Made by a program: the position numbers and the translations under genes
Notes under the pieces: model-generated
Seen by the model: the letters and a program-made list of their open reading frames with translations, nothing else
Database searches by the model: none
What the model was told of the DNA's origin: nothing
NCBI RefSeq assembly: GCF_002162035.1
Contig: NZ_CP021138.1
Location: 1,054,001 to 1,118,000 of the forward strand
Length of the DNA: 64,000 nucleotides
Reading direction: 5' to 3'
From: Sulfuriferula sp. AH1
Lineage (GTDB): Bacteria > Pseudomonadota > Gammaproteobacteria > Burkholderiales > Sulfuriferulaceae
In this document: piece by piece, positions 43,724 through 54,518 of the stretch
How the letters are laid out: each line of letters starts with the position of its first letter
How positions within the stretch are numbered: position 1 is the stretch's first letter

Positions 43724-43934
43724 GGCATGTGTTTTACATGATTTGTTCTGCCGTGACAGTCCATTTCCGGAAATGGCAGATTATATTGGTAATGCGTCAA
43801 GGATTTGGTTAGGCCCGCCTGTCAGTATGATCAGGCAGAGGACAGTCGGGCGGGATGGTGATGCTGTCGGGTTGCCACATCGTTCGTTCACATGAGGGTG
43901 AAACCGGTGCGGTTTGCGCACCGGGTAGGGTCGT
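43724..43934. other. Convergent intergenic region with palindrome and stem-loop
   Basis: 211 bases between the FHA gene and the CheW-fusion gene. CCATTTCCGGAAATGG at 43761-43776 is a perfect 16-base palindrome. A GC stem, CCCGCC (43814-43819) with GGCGGG (43849-43854), lies beyond it, enclosing TGTC/GACA. Neither has a T-run; they may be terminators of low strength. Confidence 0.4.
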
Positions 43935-46505
43935 TCAAGCCGCTTCCTGTATCATCATTTCCGGCATGGTTGGCATTTCCCCCGTGTTCAGGGTACGGTA
44001 TATATAATCAATATCCAGTACCTGGATCAGCAGATTGCCGTGATTGGCTTGAATGACCTGCGGTACCAGCGTGCCGTTCCCGTTTTTGGCGAAAGGTGTA
44101 GGCGTGATCTGTTCGTCGCCGAATTCAGGGACGCCGTGCAGTTCATCCACGAGCAGGCCTATGCTCTGCTGGTCGTGTTGTACAACGATGACCTGACAGC
44201 CTGCGGTGATTTCCGAGGATTTGCCGCGTACCATGTAGCCCAGATCGAATACCCAGATGAACTGTTTGGCTTCGTTTTCATGTTCGACTGCCAGCATGCC
44301 GACTCGCCCTTCGAAGCCACCCATGGACATCGGCAGTATGGCCGATCCCGGCAATGCTTCCAGTACCAGTTCGGCGGGTATGGCGAACAGATTGCCGTCG
44401 ATGAAGAACGTCGCGAATTGCTTGCCGCCGGCCTCCACTGAATTGCTGTCGAGTACGGAAGCGGCCTTGTTGCACGACAGATTGCGTTCGCGCACCTCGC
44501 CAAATGATTCGAATACCACGGCGATAATGTCATCCTTGTAACCGTCTGTTGCCTTGAATTCGCGATAGCCGCTCGATACGGTGCACCCCATGCTGGCGTA
44601 GTGGTCGTCGTGGATGGTGATGCCGGAGCTGCTGCGACCGTTTTTCTGATGCAGAATATCGCTGTCCAGGTCGAGCAGGGTGCCAACCGGACGGTCGGGG
44701 TCAGTGCTGGCGATGATATAGCCTTCCCGGTTGACAAAAAATGCAGAGGTGTCTGCTTTTCCATTCAGGCCGCCGTGGAGCATGGCAGAGAATTCCGGTG
44801 CTGCATCAAATACGATGCCTATGCCGCCGACGATTGTGTTCGGATTGTCAGGGTGGCGAATGGCAGCGTGATATATGTAGGTCGGCAAATTGTCATAGAG
44901 TGGTGTCGCTGTGAATGGGGTGACGTAATAGTCCTGTTCGGTTGCAAGCGAGAGGACGGCTTGCAGCGTGCCGTGGTCGATGGCAGTGCCGATTGCTGCA
45001 CCATCTTCGCCCTTGTGCGCCAAATTGGTGCTGGCGATAATGCGTCCGCTTTTGTCATAAACAAAAATCCGGGTGTAGACGGTATACAGGCTGTTGATAT
45101 AAGCCAGTATGCCGGTGATGTTCTTGAGCATGGCGTCAGTTTGCACCGGCGTAGCCAAAGCGTTGCGCAATGCTGGCGTTAATGCCCACCAGCGGCAATC
45201 GTTGGAACGTTCATACAAGTTGCGGTCGAGCAAATCGACCAGCAGGTGCGACATGAATTCCGTGCCGCGCAGACTGGAACCCAGTACGGTTTCATACAGA
45301 TTGCTGATCGACTGGGAAAACAGTTCGTTGCTACGATTGCCAGTCTCGCTGATTTGCTCCAGTACGGATTTGAGCTGGAGTAGATTGCTGCCATGACCGG
45401 CGGTCATGACCTGCCCATTCCAGACCACGCGCTGTATGGTTTCCGCTGCCTGCATGATTTTATAGAGTGGCGGCGAGAAAGTCTGGGCGTGCGATAACAG
45501 TCCGTCGGCAATGACCGGATCAAGCGATGTCAATGTGCTGCTGCCGCTTTCCATGAAAGCGACCTCGACCGGTACCATGACCTGGCCTTGCCAGCCGGGA
45601 GGCCCCATGTAACCCTGATAACCTTCGGCGACAAAAGTCTGCACCAGGTATTTGCGGCCGCCGAACATCATCAGTCGCGTGCTGCCGCTGCGGTTGACCG
45701 GCACAACTGCCCCCAGCGGCATCCACAGGGTGTCGGCGCTGGCGATGACGCGGTTTTCACTGTCGAGCAACAGCATGTTGGCGCGTTCTTCAGGATCACG
45801 GTGCGAATCGAAAATTCCGCGCATTTCTTTTTCAAAATCAAAGCACAGGCAGAGTATGCCGATTACTTCTCCGGTTTCCGGATGTAGCATGCGTTGCGAA
45901 TAAATCAATGATTTTTCCTTGCAGGGGCGCAGGTCGACAGCGCGGAAGGTTTCCACATAGGTTTCGGATGCCAGCGTTTGAGCGATGAGCGGGTCGATAC
46001 TGCCTTCTACTTCGGAGTGTTCGTTGATTTGTATCAGCAGGTTGCCGTCCTTGTCCAGCAACATGATTTCATCATAGACGGTGTATTTATTGCGATAGGC
46101 CAGCAGGCGCGCGCGTATCGAATCCGGATCGTCATGCACGCCGGCTACGAATTCGCACAGATCGCGGTCGGTGGCGAGGAACCCGACATCGGCAGTGCGT
46201 TCGTACAGATTGCGCACCACGATATCGATGACGTAATGCGCTTTGGTGCCTATTTCCATCAGGACATTGGCGATCTTTTCGTGTACCAAGCTGGAGACCA
46301 GTTCCTGTTCCAGCTGGTCGAATCCGGCTCGGGTCGCGGCCATGGTTTGCAGAATCGACTTGGTCTCGGCCAGGTAATTCATCTTGGCGGAAGACTCTAT
46401 CATGCGCCACATCAGGTTCAGCTCGCGCAACGATTGTTCGCTACGGACAACATCGCGCATGTAAGGCAGGAACATGTCGTTTTGGTGGGTAGTGGCGTTA
46501 GTCAT
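43935..46505 (-). CDS. Soluble tandem Cache-like sensor fused to a CheW domain
   Basis: 856 residues with no signal peptide or membrane helix. Two related units of about 240 residues lie at 98-335 and 428-675, each beginning RNLYER, exactly 330 residues apart. Each unit holds two PAS/Cache-like strands of the pattern LxDxxGxxIAS (LLDKDGNLL 149-157, LLDSENRVIAS 246-256, YDKSGRIIAS 483-492, VNREGYIIAS 591-600). Residues 695-845 form a CheW domain (FFIDGNLFAIPAELVLEALP, then IGLLVDELHGVPEF). CheW couples receptors to CheA, so this looks like a cytoplasmic input or adaptor for a chemosensory array, but no cheA or receptor gene is in the window. AAGGAG precedes the ATG. Next to the kinase/FHA module. 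Confidence 0.85.
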   Translation of the reverse strand: MTNATTHQNDMFLPYMRDVVRSEQSLRELNLMWRMIESSAKMNYLAETKSILQTMAATRAGFDQLEQELVSSLVHEKIANVLMEIGTKAHYVIDIVVRNLYERTADVGFLATDRDLCEFVAGVHDDPDSIRARLLAYRNKYTVYDEIMLLDKDGNLLIQINEHSEVEGSIDPLIAQTLASETYVETFRAVDLRPCKEKSLIYSQRMLHPETGEVIGILCLCFDFEKEMRGIFDSHRDPEERANMLLLDSENRVIASADTLWMPLGAVVPVNRSGSTRLMMFGGRKYLVQTFVAEGYQGYMGPPGWQGQVMVPVEVAFMESGSSTLTSLDPVIADGLLSHAQTFSPPLYKIMQAAETIQRVVWNGQVMTAGHGSNLLQLKSVLEQISETGNRSNELFSQSISNLYETVLGSSLRGTEFMSHLLVDLLDRNLYERSNDCRWWALTPALRNALATPVQTDAMLKNITGILAYINSLYTVYTRIFVYDKSGRIIASTNLAHKGEDGAAIGTAIDHGTLQAVLSLATEQDYYVTPFTATPLYDNLPTYIYHAAIRHPDNPNTIVGGIGIVFDAAPEFSAMLHGGLNGKADTSAFFVNREGYIIASTDPDRPVGTLLDLDSDILHQKNGRSSSGITIHDDHYASMGCTVSSGYREFKATDGYKDDIIAVVFESFGEVRERNLSCNKAASVLDSNSVEAGGKQFATFFIDGNLFAIPAELVLEALPGSAILPMSMGGFEGRVGMLAVEHENEAKQFIWVFDLGYMVRGKSSEITAGCQVIVVQHDQQSIGLLVDELHGVPEFGDEQITPTPFAKNGNGTLVPQVIQANHGNLLIQVLDIDYIYRTLNTGEMPTMPEMMIQEAA

Positions 46506-46615
46506 GTGAATGCTCCTTGGGTGGCGTTGTGTTGAACTACCAACATTTAAGCAACATTCGGGCCAATCTTTGACGGGTAGCGTATAGCGGTGGATTCAGG
46601 AGTAATCCGGGGGGG

Positions 46616-46645
46616 TGAGCCTTCCCGTACATGCGGCAAGGCTCA
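46616..46645 (-). terminator. Hairpin downstream of the OYE gene
   Basis: TGAGCCTT (46616-46623) pairs with AAGGCTCA (46638-46645), an 8-base stem. It follows the nemA-like stop by 26 bases in the leftward direction, but is followed by C rather than T residues, so it is a weak candidate. Confidence 0.3.
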
Positions 46646-46670
46646 AGTTTGACTGCCTGGGTTGGTCGAA

Positions 46671-47747
46671 TTACATCGAGGGGTAATCGGTATAGCCCGC
46701 TTCATTGCCGCCATAGAAGGTATTGACGTCAGGGGTGTTGAGCGGTGCGTCTATGGCAAAGCGTTCCGGCAGATCCGGGTTGGCGATGAATAGCTTGCCG
46801 AAAGCGACCAGATCGGTTGCACCCGAGGCGATGGCTGCGTTGGCACTGACTTTGTCATAGCCGCCATTGGTGATATAGGTGCCATTGAATACAGCACGCA
46901 AGCGCTGAAAATCGAAGTCGGGGCTGCCCTGTCCGGAATCCTGTCCGGCCCATTCGGTGACATGCAGATAAGCCAGATTAAAGGGGTTAAGCGCATTGGC
47001 GACGAATTCAAACGTTTGCTGCGGATGACTGTCGTACATGTCGTTGAACGGATTGATGGGCGAGAGACGGACGCCGACACGATCCGCTCCCCATACGTCG
47101 GTCACCGCTGCGGTGATCTCCAGCAGCAGGCGACTGCGATTCTTGAGCGAGCCGCCGTATTCGTCGGTGCGCTGATTGGAACCGTCACGAATGAACTGAT
47201 CGATCAGGTAGCCGTTGGCAGCATGTATTTCAACGCCGTCAAACCCGGCGGCCAGCGCATTTTTTGCGGCAACGCGGAAATCGCTGATGATGCCAGGAAT
47301 CTCCTCCAGCGTGAGCGCATGCGGCGTCACGAAGTCCTGCGTGCCTTCCATGGTATGGGCATGACCTTCCGGACGGATGGCCGAAGGGGCGACTGGCAGC
47401 ATGTTGTTCGGCAGCAAGGATGGATGAGAGACGCGTCCGCAGTGCCACAGCTGCAAGAAGATGTGGCCATTGCGGTCGTGCACCGCATCGGTTACCTGTT
47501 TCCAGCCGGCGATTTGCTCAGGGCTATGGATGCCGGGTGTGCCCAGATATCCGACTGCAGTCGCCGATATTTGCGAGCCTTCGCTGATGATGAGTCCTGC
47601 CGAGGCGCGCTGCCGATAGTATTCGACGTTCATTGCCTGCGGTACGTTGCCTGCCCCGGCGCGGTTACGTGTCAGGGGCGCCATGACCAGGCGGTTGTTC
47701 AGGCTGTAACGTCCGAGGCGGACCGGGGTAAAGAGATCAGGTTGCAT
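46671..47747 (-). CDS. nemA: Old Yellow Enzyme family alkene reductase
   Basis: 358 residues, a single FMN-binding TIM barrel. MAPLTRNRAG (about 22-31) holds the FMN Thr. HAANGYLIDQFIRDGSNQRTD with the His-Asn pair that binds the substrate carbonyl is central, and YGGSLKNRSRLLLEI is typical. It is the N-ethylmaleimide/2-cyclohexenone reductase group, using NADPH to reduce activated alkenes or nitro esters. It lies 53 bases after the pirin gene and is probably part of an electrophile-response group run by the LysR gene at 48609. Symbol is approximate. Confidence 0.88.
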   Translation of the reverse strand: MQPDLFTPVRLGRYSLNNRLVMAPLTRNRAGAGNVPQAMNVEYYRQRASAGLIISEGSQISATAVGYLGTPGIHSPEQIAGWKQVTDAVHDRNGHIFLQLWHCGRVSHPSLLPNNMLPVAPSAIRPEGHAHTMEGTQDFVTPHALTLEEIPGIISDFRVAAKNALAAGFDGVEIHAANGYLIDQFIRDGSNQRTDEYGGSLKNRSRLLLEITAAVTDVWGADRVGVRLSPINPFNDMYDSHPQQTFEFVANALNPFNLAYLHVTEWAGQDSGQGSPDFDFQRLRAVFNGTYITNGGYDKVSANAAIASGATDLVAFGKLFIANPDLPERFAIDAPLNTPDVNTFYGGNEAGYTDYPSM

Positions 47748-47800
47748 AATTTATTCCTGTAGTTGATGAATCGGTAAAAGTAGCCGTGGTTGATGCACGC

Positions 47801-48511
47801 TCAAGCGATATCGGGATGCATATCGAATAGCAGCACTTCAGCCTCGCTGCTGGTGGTGAGCGTGAGTAATACCTCATCCTGCACAATGAGGGCGTCTCCC
47901 GCCGTTAACGTTTTCCGGTTGACGGTCACCTCGCCGGTCGCAACATGCAGATAGGCGATGCGGTTGGTCTGGAGTGGGTAGCTAATTGTGTCTTCAGCGG
48001 TCAGAATCGACGCATACATCCGCACGTCCTGATGCAGCAGGATAGTATCGTTATCCGCTTCCGGTGAGGCGATCAGGCACAGGCGGCCCTTTTTGTCCTC
48101 GCGGCGATAGCTTTTCTGTGCATAGCTCGGGGTGATGCCGCGTTCGCGTGGCTGAATCCATATCTGTAACAGATGGACAGGGGTGTCCTCGGACGGATTG
48201 AATTCACTGTGACGGATGCCGGTGCCCGCGCTCATCTTTTGCACGTCGCCGGCCCGGATAATGGAGCCATTGCCCATGCTGTCGCGGTGTGCCAGTGCGC
48301 CGGATAGCACATAGGTGATGATTTCCATGTCGCGGTGCGGGTGGGTAGGGAAACCGCCTTTTGCTGCGATATGGTCGTCGTTGATGACGCGCAGGCTGGC
48401 GACTCCCATTTTGTTTGGGTCGTAGTAGTCTGCGAAAGAAAAGCTGTGCCATGATTCCAGCCAGCCGTGATTGGCGTGGCCGCGTTCTGTGCCTTTATTG
48501 ATCTGGATCAT
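47801..48511 (-). CDS. Pirin family protein (YhhW-like)
   Basis: 236 residues from the ATG at 48511, which has GGAGG 5 bases upstream. Longer forms reach back across the divergent promoter and are rejected. Bicupin motifs: FPTHPHRDMEIITYVLSGALAHRDS with the metal His residues, and GDVQKMSAGTGIRHSEFNP. YhhW-type pirins have quercetin 2,3-dioxygenase activity in vitro; the cellular role is unknown. It is divergent from the LysR gene and followed by the OYE gene. Confidence 0.88.
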   Translation of the reverse strand: MIQINKGTERGHANHGWLESWHSFSFADYYDPNKMGVASLRVINDDHIAAKGGFPTHPHRDMEIITYVLSGALAHRDSMGNGSIIRAGDVQKMSAGTGIRHSEFNPSEDTPVHLLQIWIQPRERGITPSYAQKSYRREDKKGRLCLIASPEADNDTILLHQDVRMYASILTAEDTISYPLQTNRIAYLHVATGEVTVNRKTLTAGDALIVQDEVLLTLTTSSEAEVLLFDMHPDIA

Positions 48512-48608
48512 TGTGGCCTCCATCTGAATGCAAATCGATAATGAAGAATAATCTTGAAGTAAGTGGATTGATAGCGAATAATTCCGCAAGACTCGTTCAA
48601 AAAAATTG

Positions 48609-49505
48609 ATGATGCGATTGAATCTGGATAATTTGCTGGTGATCGACGCCATAGATCGTCATGGCAGTTTTGCTGCGGCCGCTGAAGCCCTGCATCGTGT
48701 GCCGTCAGCATTGACCTATAGCGTGCATAAACTGGAACAGGATTTGACGGTGCAATTGTTTGATCGCTCCGGTCATCGGGCCGTACTGACTCCGGCAGGT
48801 GTGGAGCTACTGCGTGAAGGCCGCCATCTGCTGCATGCGGCAACAGAGCTGGAGAATCGGGTAAAACGCGTGGCCGCAGGCGTGGAGACGGAGTTGCGCA
48901 TCGCGGTGAGCGACCTGATCGCGTGGCCGGCGCTGTATGCGATGCTTAAGGAATTTTATGCGCAGTCTTTTGGAACGCGACTGCGTATCATGACCGAAGT
49001 TTACGGCGGTTGCTGGGATGCACTGGTGAATGGACGGGCTGATCTGGTGATCGGCGCGCCCAATGAAGGCCCGGCTGGCGGCGGCTATGTAACCCATGCA
49101 TTGGGAACGGTCGAATTCGTGTTTGCCATTGCCCCTGACCACCCGCTGGCTGCATACAATGAGCCATTGCAAGCTATTGATATCATGCAGTTTCGCGCGG
49201 TGTCCGCAGCCGACAGCTCACGGCATTTGCCTGCGCGTACGTCAGGTTTATTGAACGGCCAGGATGTATTGACTGTGCCGGATTTGGCGGCAAAAGTGAT
49301 AGCGCATCAGTGGGGTTTGGGTGTGGGCTATCTGCCCAAACAGATCGCATTAAGGGAGGCGGCTGCCGGACGGCTGGTGATCAAGGCCGTCGCCGAGCCC
49401 AAGCCGGAGACGCAGTTTTTCATGGCCTGGCTGAGCCATCATCAGGGTCCGGCATTGCACTGGCTGATCCAGCGCTGGATGCAGCAGGTTGCATGGCTGG
49501 AATGA
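48609..49505 (+). CDS. LysR-type transcriptional regulator
   Basis: 298 residues. ATGs at 48609 and 48612 are equivalent, and a TTG at 48606 is less likely. The helix-turn-helix is GSFAAAAEALHRVPSALTYSV (about 18-38) and the effector domain follows (IMTEVYGGCWDALVNGRADL). It is divergent from the pirin gene, so a pirin/OYE regulon is likely; LysR proteins commonly control the gene across the shared gap and themselves. Its ligand is unknown. Confidence 0.87.
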   Translation: MMRLNLDNLLVIDAIDRHGSFAAAAEALHRVPSALTYSVHKLEQDLTVQLFDRSGHRAVLTPAGVELLREGRHLLHAATELENRVKRVAAGVETELRIAVSDLIAWPALYAMLKEFYAQSFGTRLRIMTEVYGGCWDALVNGRADLVIGAPNEGPAGGGYVTHALGTVEFVFAIAPDHPLAAYNEPLQAIDIMQFRAVSAADSSRHLPARTSGLLNGQDVLTVPDLAAKVIAHQWGLGVGYLPKQIALREAAAGRLVIKAVAEPKPETQFFMAWLSHHQGPALHWLIQRWMQQVAWLE

Positions 49506-49564
49506 AATCCGCTCATGGGTGGCGCGCATTTCCACAATTTGCCAATGAATGAGAAAATAGCGGC

Positions 49565-50263
49565 ATGCAAATCAATATTTATCGTTACAACCCCGAAAGC
49601 GATGCCCAGCCTTATCTGCAATCTTTTGAGGTGGACATGGCGTCGGCCGGTAATATGCTGCTGGATGCGCTGCTGTTCATCAAGGATAACCTCGACAGCA
49701 CGCTGACGCTGCGTAAATCCTGTCGTGAGGGGGTATGTGGTTCGGACGGCATGAATATCAACGGGCGTAACGGATTGGCCTGCATCACGCCGCTTTCCGA
49801 ATTAAAGCAGCCGATAGAGGTGCGCCCGCTACCCGGTTTGCCCGTGATTCGCGATCTGGTCGTGGATATGGTGGCATTCAACCGGCAACATCGCTCGGTG
49901 CAGCCCTGGCTGATAAATGATAGTCCCGCGCCGGTGCATGAACGCCTGCAATCACCCGCCCAGCGTGCCGCACTGGATGGCGCGGATGATTGCATACAGT
50001 GCGGCTGCTGTTCGACTGCATGTCCGTCTTTCTGGTGGAATCCGGATAAATTCGTGGGGCCGGCTGGATTGCTCGCAGCATACCGTTTTGTCGCGGATAG
50101 TCGTGATGAGGCGCGTGCGGCGCGACTGGATGACTTGCAGGATGCGTACCGTCTGTTGCGCTGTCACGGCATCATGAATTGTGTCGAGATCTGTCCCAAG
50201 GGATTAAACCCCACTGCGGCGATTGGTAAAATGAAAACATGGATGTTAAAGTCGGGCCGATGA
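49565..50263 (+). CDS. sdhB: Succinate dehydrogenase iron-sulfur subunit
   Basis: 232 residues. CREGVCGSDG with a later Cys in GLAC binds 2Fe-2S. CIQCGCCSTACPS binds 4Fe-4S, and CHGIMNCVEICPKGLNP binds 3Fe-4S. All cluster ligands are intact and FWWNPDKFVGPAGLL is typical of SdhB. It transfers electrons from SdhA to the quinone site. Unusually, sdhC, sdhD and sdhA do not precede it; a LysR gene does, 59 bases upstream. sdhE overlaps its stop. Confidence 0.95.
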   Translation: MQINIYRYNPESDAQPYLQSFEVDMASAGNMLLDALLFIKDNLDSTLTLRKSCREGVCGSDGMNINGRNGLACITPLSELKQPIEVRPLPGLPVIRDLVVDMVAFNRQHRSVQPWLINDSPAPVHERLQSPAQRAALDGADDCIQCGCCSTACPSFWWNPDKFVGPAGLLAAYRFVADSRDEARAARLDDLQDAYRLLRCHGIMNCVEICPKGLNPTAAIGKMKTWMLKSGR

Positions 50264-50475
50264 TCAGCGTTAACGAACTGCGTTGGCGATGCCGGCGCGG
50301 AATGCTGGAGCTGGATACAGTATTGACAGCATTTCTGGAAACCGGCTATCCCCGGCTGAACCCGGTGCAACAGCAAGCCTTTGCTGAACTGTTGATGCTC
50401 GATGATATGGCTTTATGGGATAAAATACAGCATAACGATGGAATATTTGCCGTGTTGCACGCGCAATCAATTTAA
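50260..50475 (+). CDS. sdhE: Succinate dehydrogenase assembly factor 2
   Basis: 71 residues from the ATG at 50260, which overlaps the sdhB stop (ATGA); an earlier ATG at 50239 would overlap by 25 bases. [13 protein letters not shown] (about 6-18) contains the RGxxE flavinylation motif. The protein helps FAD attachment to SdhA. The downstream gltA start is 11 bases away. Confidence 0.9.
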   Translation: MISVNELRWRCRRGMLELDTVLTAFLETGYPRLNPVQQQAFAELLMLDDMALWDKIQHNDGIFAVLHAQSI

Positions 50476-50486
50476 GGAATCAACAT

Positions 50487-51785
50487 ATGACAGCAGCTAC
50501 CAAAGTAACCCTGACTTTTGATAATGGTCAGCCCCCGATTGAATTGCCAGTGCTGGCAGGGACACTCGGGCCGAATGTGATCGATATCCGCAGTTTGAGT
50601 CAGCAGGGTTACTTGACCTATGATCCCGGTTTCATGGCGACGGCAAGCTGCACCTCCAGCATCACTTATATTGATGGCGATGAGGGCTTGTTATATTACC
50701 GCGGATATCCGATCGAACAATTGGCACAGCATGCCGATTTTGTTGAAGTGTCCTATTTGCTGATTTTTGGCGAGCTGCCAACGCCGGAACAGAAAACCAG
50801 ATTCGAACAGGGCGTTCGCGCCCATACCATGCTGCACGACCAGATCAATAACGTGTTTCGGGGTTTCCGCCGCGACGCACATCCGATGGCGGTCATGGTG
50901 GGGGTGACGGGAGCCTTGTCGGCGTTCTACCATGATTCGATTAATGCGTTCGACGTGCACAGCCGTGAAATCTCGGCGTATCGATTAATGGCAAAAGTGC
51001 CGACGATAGCCGCGATGTCGTACAAGTACAATATGGGCCAGCCGTTTGCTTATCCGCAAAACCGGTTGGGTTATGCGGAGAACTTCCTGTACATGATGTT
51101 CTCGACACCATGCGAGCCTTACGAAGTCAATCCGGTGCTGGCGCGCGCTTTGGATCGGATTCTGATCCTGCACGCAGATCACGAGCAAAACGCTTCGACG
51201 TCGACGGTGCGTCTGGCCGGCTCGTCCGGTGCCAATCCATTCGCTTGTATAGCCGCTGGAATGGCGTCGCTGTGGGGGCCGTTGCATGGCGGCGCGAACG
51301 AAGCGGTGCTCAAGATGCTGGAAGAAATCGGCGACGTGTCGCGCATTCCGGAATTCATCAATCGCGCCAAGGATAAAACCAATCCGTTCCGCCTGATGGG
51401 TTTCGGTCATCGCATCTACAAGAATATGGATCCGCGCGCAGCGGTGATGCGGCAGACCTGTCATGAGGTGCTGGACGAATTGAACCTGAATGACGATCCC
51501 CTGTTCAAAATCGCGCTGGAACTGGAACGCATTGCCCTGCAGGACGAATATTTTATTGCGAAGAAGCTTTACCCCAATGTGGATTTCTATTCGGGTATCG
51601 TTTTCCGCGCTATGGGTATCCCGACCTCGATGTTTACCGCCATTTTTGCGATGGCGCGCACCGTGGGCTGGGTCGCGCAGTGGAACGAAATGCTGTCTGA
51701 ACCGGGGCACCGTATCGGTCGTCCGCGCCAGCAATATACAGGCAAGACCCGGCGTGAGTATGTGCCGATGACCGAGCGCAGTTAA
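50487..51785 (+). CDS. gltA: Citrate synthase
   Basis: 432 residues of the hexameric NADH-sensitive proteobacterial type. Active-site regions are [36 protein letters not shown] (catalytic His) and [15 protein letters not shown] (second catalytic His). It condenses acetyl-CoA with oxaloacetate. It is placed between sdhE and odhA with only 2 bases before odhA. Confidence 0.97.
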   Translation: MTAATKVTLTFDNGQPPIELPVLAGTLGPNVIDIRSLSQQGYLTYDPGFMATASCTSSITYIDGDEGLLYYRGYPIEQLAQHADFVEVSYLLIFGELPTPEQKTRFEQGVRAHTMLHDQINNVFRGFRRDAHPMAVMVGVTGALSAFYHDSINAFDVHSREISAYRLMAKVPTIAAMSYKYNMGQPFAYPQNRLGYAENFLYMMFSTPCEPYEVNPVLARALDRILILHADHEQNASTSTVRLAGSSGANPFACIAAGMASLWGPLHGGANEAVLKMLEEIGDVSRIPEFINRAKDKTNPFRLMGFGHRIYKNMDPRAAVMRQTCHEVLDELNLNDDPLFKIALELERIALQDEYFIAKKLYPNVDFYSGIVFRAMGIPTSMFTAIFAMARTVGWVAQWNEMLSEPGHRIGRPRQQYTGKTRREYVPMTERS

Positions 51786-51787
51786 TC

Positions 51788-54511
51788 ATGGGTGGCGAAT
51801 TGCTGAATTTGCCATCGTCATTTCATCCCATGGATTGGTTCGAAGCGCTTTATCAGCAATATCTGGCCGACCCCGGCCGGGTCAGTGCTGACTGGCGCGC
51901 TTATTTTGCTGCATTGGATCAACAGCCGTCGGTGGCGGCACCACCTGCTTGCGATCGCCGCCAGGTGGCGGTGTTGCAGCTCATCAATGCTTACCGCTTT
52001 CTGGGTGTGCGCCACGCCAATCTTGATCCGTTGCAGCGTTTCCCCCGGCCGGACGTACCCGAGCTGGATCTGGCTTATTACGGCCTGGGCGTGGATGACA
52101 TGGAATCGGTATTCGATACCGGCTCGCTGGTCGCACCGATGCAGGCGACACTCGCGGATATCCTTTCCGTTGTCCGGCGCACTTATTGCGGGACGCTGGG
52201 TGCGGAATATATGTATATTTCCGACAACGTGCGCAAGCGCTGGCTGCAACAGCGACTGGAAGGCTGTTTGTCGACGCCGGAGTTTGATCCGGCGCAACAG
52301 CAGCAGATATTGCAGAGTCTGACTGCTGCCGAAACGCTGGAGAAGTTTTTGCATACCCGTTATGTCGGGCAAAAGCGTTTTTCGCTTGAAGGCGCGGAGA
52401 CGCTGATTCCGATGCTGCACTATCTAATCAGTGGCGCGGCAGCGCATGGCGTTCAGGAAGTGGTATTGGGTATGGCGCACCGTGGCCGCATCAATGTTCT
52501 GGTTAACGTGCTGGGCAAGCCGTTAAAACAGATCTTCGGTGCCATGCCTGTGGATACCGGGAATGCGCTGACCGGCGACGTCAAATACCATCAGGGCTTT
52601 TCTACCGATGTCGCCACGCCCAACGGTACGGTACATCTGGCGCTCGCATTCAATCCTTCGCATCTCGAAATCGTGCATCCCGTGGTACGCGGTTCGGTGC
52701 GCGCCCGTCAGCAGCGGCGTGGTGATGTCGCCGGGAGCGAAGTCATCCCGGTGCTGCTGCATGGCGATGCGGCGTTTTCCGGACAGGGCGTAGTGATGGA
52801 AAGCCTCAATATGTCGGAGACGCGTGGCTACAATACCGGCGGCGGCATTCATATCGTGGTCAATAACCAGATCGGATTTACCACGTCCGATACGCGCGAT
52901 AGCCGCTCCTCGCTTTACTGCACCGATGTGGCCAAACTGATTGAGGCGCCGGTGCTGCATGTGAATGGCGACGATCCGGAGGCTGCGTTGCTTGCTATGC
53001 AGATCGCGCTGGATTACCGGCGCGAATTTCATAAGAACATTATTATCGATCTGGTATGTTTCCGGCGTCATGGTCACAATGAGCAGGATGAGCCCGCAGT
53101 GACCCAGCCGTTGATGTATCACGCGATTGACACTCATCCCGGAACACGGCAATTGTATGCGGATAAATTGATCGCCCAGTCCAGCCTGGGCCTGGAAGGT
53201 GCGCATGCAGCGATCCAGCAATACCGGACGCGGCTGGAGAATGAAGAGCGCATCGTTGCGCCTGCGGTTTCGATTTATGGACGCAGTTTCGCCGCACATT
53301 GGGAGTCATATCGCTATAACGACTGGCGTCATGCTGCAGACACGCGCGTTTCGCCCAATCAGCTCGGCGAACTTGGCGAGATCATTACGCAGGTTCCCGA
53401 CGGTCTGACCTTGCATCCTCGTGTCGAAAAGGTTGTTGCTGACAGGCGGGCGATGATGGCAGGCAAATTGGGCGTGGATTGGGGTATGGCCGAGAATCTG
53501 GCATACGCCAGCCTGCTGCGCGATGGTTATCCTATCCGTATATCAGGGCAGGATAGCGGGCGCGGTACATTCTTTCATCGTCATGCCGTATGGCACGATC
53601 AGCGTCGCGAGCGCTGGGATGCGGGTGAATACGTGCCGCTGCAGCATATTTATCCGAATCAGCCCAATTTTCTGGTGATCGATTCCCTGTTGTCCGAATT
53701 GGCCGTGCTCGCATTCGAGTATGGCTACGCGACTGCCGAACCGGACGAGCTGGTGATCTGGGAAGCGCAGTTCGGCGATTTCGCCAATGGTGCACAAGTG
53801 GTGATCGATCAGTTCATTGCCAGCGGGGAGGCAAAATGGGGGCGCTTGTGCGGCCTGACGTTATATCTGCCGCACGGACAGGAAGGGCAGGGGCCTGAGC
53901 ACTCTTCGGCCAGACTGGAGCGTTATCTGCAGCTGTGCGCCAATGACAATATCCAGGTGTGTCAGCCCACCAATGCCGGGCAGATGTTCCATCTGATCCG
54001 GCGGCAAATGGTGCGCCCATACCGCAAACCTCTGATTGTGATGACGCCGAAGAGCCTGCTGCGCGCGAAACATGCGAGTGTGCCCTTATCCGCATTGACT
54101 GATGGCCGGTTCGAACTGGTACTATCCGAAATCCAGGCGCTGGATGCCGTTGCTGTGCGTCGTATCGTGGCATGCAGCGGGAAAGTCTATTTCGATTTGC
54201 TCAATGCGCGCGAGCAACGCGGCATCACCGATATCGCATTAGTGAGAGTGGAGCAGTTGTATCCGTTCCCCCGCAGCGAGTTTTATGCGGAACTTGCTCG
54301 CTATCCGAATGCGCACGAATTGGTGTGGGCACAGGAGGAACCACAAAATCAGGGAGCGTGGTTCTCTATCGGACATCATCTGCGCGAGTGTATGATGGAA
54401 GGCCAGACCTTGCGCTACGCCGGTCGCGCCTTTGCTGCGTCTCCGGCAGTCGGCTATCCTGAGATCCATGAAGCACAAAAGCAGGCATTGCTTGATGAGG
54501 CATTGAGCTAG
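51788..54511 (+). CDS. odhA: 2-Oxoglutarate dehydrogenase E1 component
   Basis: 907 residues, slightly shorter than the usual 930-950. [20 protein letters not shown] is the N-terminal E1o motif. Catalytic signatures are [45 protein letters not shown] and, for thiamine diphosphate, [12 protein letters not shown] followed by [15 protein letters not shown] lies near the C-terminus. It decarboxylates 2-oxoglutarate and passes the succinyl group to OdhB lipoate. The odhB gene starts 7 bases later. Confidence 0.96.
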   Translation: MGGELLNLPSSFHPMDWFEALYQQYLADPGRVSADWRAYFAALDQQPSVAAPPACDRRQVAVLQLINAYRFLGVRHANLDPLQRFPRPDVPELDLAYYGLGVDDMESVFDTGSLVAPMQATLADILSVVRRTYCGTLGAEYMYISDNVRKRWLQQRLEGCLSTPEFDPAQQQQILQSLTAAETLEKFLHTRYVGQKRFSLEGAETLIPMLHYLISGAAAHGVQEVVLGMAHRGRINVLVNVLGKPLKQIFGAMPVDTGNALTGDVKYHQGFSTDVATPNGTVHLALAFNPSHLEIVHPVVRGSVRARQQRRGDVAGSEVIPVLLHGDAAFSGQGVVMESLNMSETRGYNTGGGIHIVVNNQIGFTTSDTRDSRSSLYCTDVAKLIEAPVLHVNGDDPEAALLAMQIALDYRREFHKNIIIDLVCFRRHGHNEQDEPAVTQPLMYHAIDTHPGTRQLYADKLIAQSSLGLEGAHAAIQQYRTRLENEERIVAPAVSIYGRSFAAHWESYRYNDWRHAADTRVSPNQLGELGEIITQVPDGLTLHPRVEKVVADRRAMMAGKLGVDWGMAENLAYASLLRDGYPIRISGQDSGRGTFFHRHAVWHDQRRERWDAGEYVPLQHIYPNQPNFLVIDSLLSELAVLAFEYGYATAEPDELVIWEAQFGDFANGAQVVIDQFIASGEAKWGRLCGLTLYLPHGQEGQGPEHSSARLERYLQLCANDNIQVCQPTNAGQMFHLIRRQMVRPYRKPLIVMTPKSLLRAKHASVPLSALTDGRFELVLSEIQALDAVAVRRIVACSGKVYFDLLNAREQRGITDIALVRVEQLYPFPRSEFYAELARYPNAHELVWAQEEPQNQGAWFSIGHHLRECMMEGQTLRYAGRAFAASPAVGYPEIHEAQKQALLDEALS

Positions 54512-54518
54512 GGGAATT

